Shown piece after piece: positions 62,714 through 64,000 of a DNA stretch of 64,000 nt; the first letter of the stretch is position 1; the number at the start of each line of letters is the position of its first letter. The notes beneath the pieces were generated by a model. It worked only from the letters and a program-made list of their open reading frames with translations. It ran no database searches and had not been told where the DNA came from. Source of the DNA: Nelumbo lutea (taxonomy: Eukaryota > Streptophyta > Magnoliopsida > Proteales > Nelumbonaceae). The position numbers and the translations under genes were made by a program. The stretch is taken from contig JAKGHH010000002.1 in assembly GCA_022828595.1 (NCBI GenBank), positions 83,296,076 to 83,360,075 of the forward strand, in the 5' to 3' direction.

Positions 62714-64000
62714 ATCGTTCAAATCTTGAACTGAATTGGATCAAATCTGAACCTGCGCAAATGAGCAGAAAGCGTTCTACCCGATTTGCGTAGATATAAG
62801 GTCTTTCTAGAAAATTTGTTTCCAGTTGATGGGCGATTGATCTGAAATTAAATTTTATAAATCTGATTATTATTTAGAACTGTTCTTTATAATTTTCTTA
62901 ATTTATGGATTTTTCGTACACATGGAGATCGAAATCTTGATTGGCTTAGGGAACCTGCGATTTTACGGTTTCTTGATTATTTTATTACATTTGGTTTGTA
63001 AAATAATTTTTTTTAATTTTTTAGACTGAATGTATAGGCATTCGATCTGATGTAATTATTAATAGAAATTAGGTTTTTTATTTATTTTTATTTTGGATCA
63101 AAGATGGCGGCGCAAGGAAGGAGATTTCGCAGATGGGAAAATCGCTATCTACGATTTGCAGTTTATGAAACTTCAAACTATGATCTAACCTCTATTTTGT
63201 AGGATGGATTGTGCGAACAACCCTATCTGGTTGGATTAGATTGGTCCAAACTGGTTGGACCAAATATAGGGTTCGATCAAGGTTGAATGTCAGCCCTATT
63301 TCTCCTAGTAATGGGCCTAAGGATTGACAATTAATTGAATGTTTAATTTGGCCCAACCTGTAAAGGCCTAGTTTTAAATTGTTAAAACTGCTGAAAGCCC
63401 ACTTCGCAGATAAAGCTATATGGACCAAATTGATCAACCTTAATTTCGGCCCATATACCTAGATAACATTAATGGTTAATATTATCAATTAAAAATGGGC
63501 TTTAAAATGGGCTTTACAGATATTAATTGATTGGATCAATTCTTCCCTGCATGTGATGTATGGATGTGTGATGTGCTACGTTCATGGGCCATAAGTGCTT
63601 GGCCCATGCTGATTCGACAATGGCTCTTGCGCACACCATGGATGAATGCGCATCATTGCCATGGTGTCCCTGCTGGTCATTGGATGACCTCCCTTAGTGG
63701 TGGGCCCCACACCTCCTGAAGAGGAAACGTGTGGAACCCTAGCCGATTTGGGCCCACCGAAATTTGGCTTTATGAAAGTCAATGGGAGCCACTTTGGTTT
63801 GACCTAAATGAAACTAGGGCATAATTTTTTTTCATTTCCTCCAACAAATATGAGTGCATGTGATAGGGAGAATCATATGATGAACTTTCTAAAGGCCTTC
63901 CATCATTAGCATGAGGATGGGTCCTTCAGTAATGAGGAAACACACCAAAAAATGGGCTATCCATTTGCTGTTGGGCTTGTCTGAGTGTTTCATAAGATGA
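62714..64000 (+). mobile_element. copia element 3 internal leader (runs off window)
   Basis: Sequence downstream of the PBS. No Gag motif is seen before the window ends, which fits the long untranslated leaders of large copia elements. Open frames such as 63192-63437 and 63531-63782 have no domain. Confidence 0.5.

Overview
This 64 kb window is plant nuclear DNA, almost certainly from an angiosperm with a repeat-rich genome. It has spliced genes with GT-AG introns, AT-rich intergenic sequence, a plant-type GT47 exostosin exon and a CPL1-type CTD-phosphatase fragment. It also carries Ty1/copia elements primed by initiator tRNA-Met, L1-type LINEs, hAT, Mutator-like and Harbinger-like elements, and Helitron ends. 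The species cannot be fixed from the sequence. There are no rRNA or tRNA genes, operons or CRISPR arrays. Host coding sequence is scarce: one intact GT47 terminal exon (13885-14439), one possible 56-residue spliced ORF (15042-15355) and one dead CPL1-like exon (15795-16271).

Layout. 1-5.7 kb: degenerate retroelement sequence, a strong hairpin, a LINE 3' stub with a 15-bp target duplication, and the 3' part of a minus-strand LINE. 5.77-12.19 kb: a copia element (LTRs, PBS, PPT, 5-bp target duplication) that split that LINE and was itself hit by an 878-bp LINE; this is a three-level nest. 12.76-13.09 kb: a Mutator-type MITE. 13.9-16.3 kb: the genic island. 17.1-19.0 kb: an internally deleted hAT element. 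20.3-23.2 kb: a truncated second copia. 23.2-30.7 kb: decayed LTR-element sequence with higher-order repeats. 30.7-32.06 kb: a Harbinger-like element carrying a purine-rich minisatellite. 32.52-43.28 kb: a large LTR retrotransposon without recognisable coding sequence, containing a Tourist-like MITE and a 3.69-kb hAT element with a decayed transposase. 44-51.6 kb: old LTR fragments. 51.6-56.4 kb: head-to-tail Helitron ends with AT-rich repeat cores. 56.7-60.4 kb: a duplicated segment, a second Mutator-type MITE, a LINE fragment and a foldback. 60.75-64 kb: a 1.95-kb copia LTR with PBS, running off the right edge.

There is no gene system in the cellular sense. The window is a record of nested insertion, tandem duplication and decay. 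In both older copia elements most stop codons examined look like C-to-T or G-to-A changes, as expected from methylated, silenced copies. I found no convincing undescribed functional system. The best candidates for follow-up are the non-coding LTR element with its nested passengers, the tandem Helitrons, the orphan GT47 exon, the phosphatase exon that lost its nucleophile, and the small spliced ORF.
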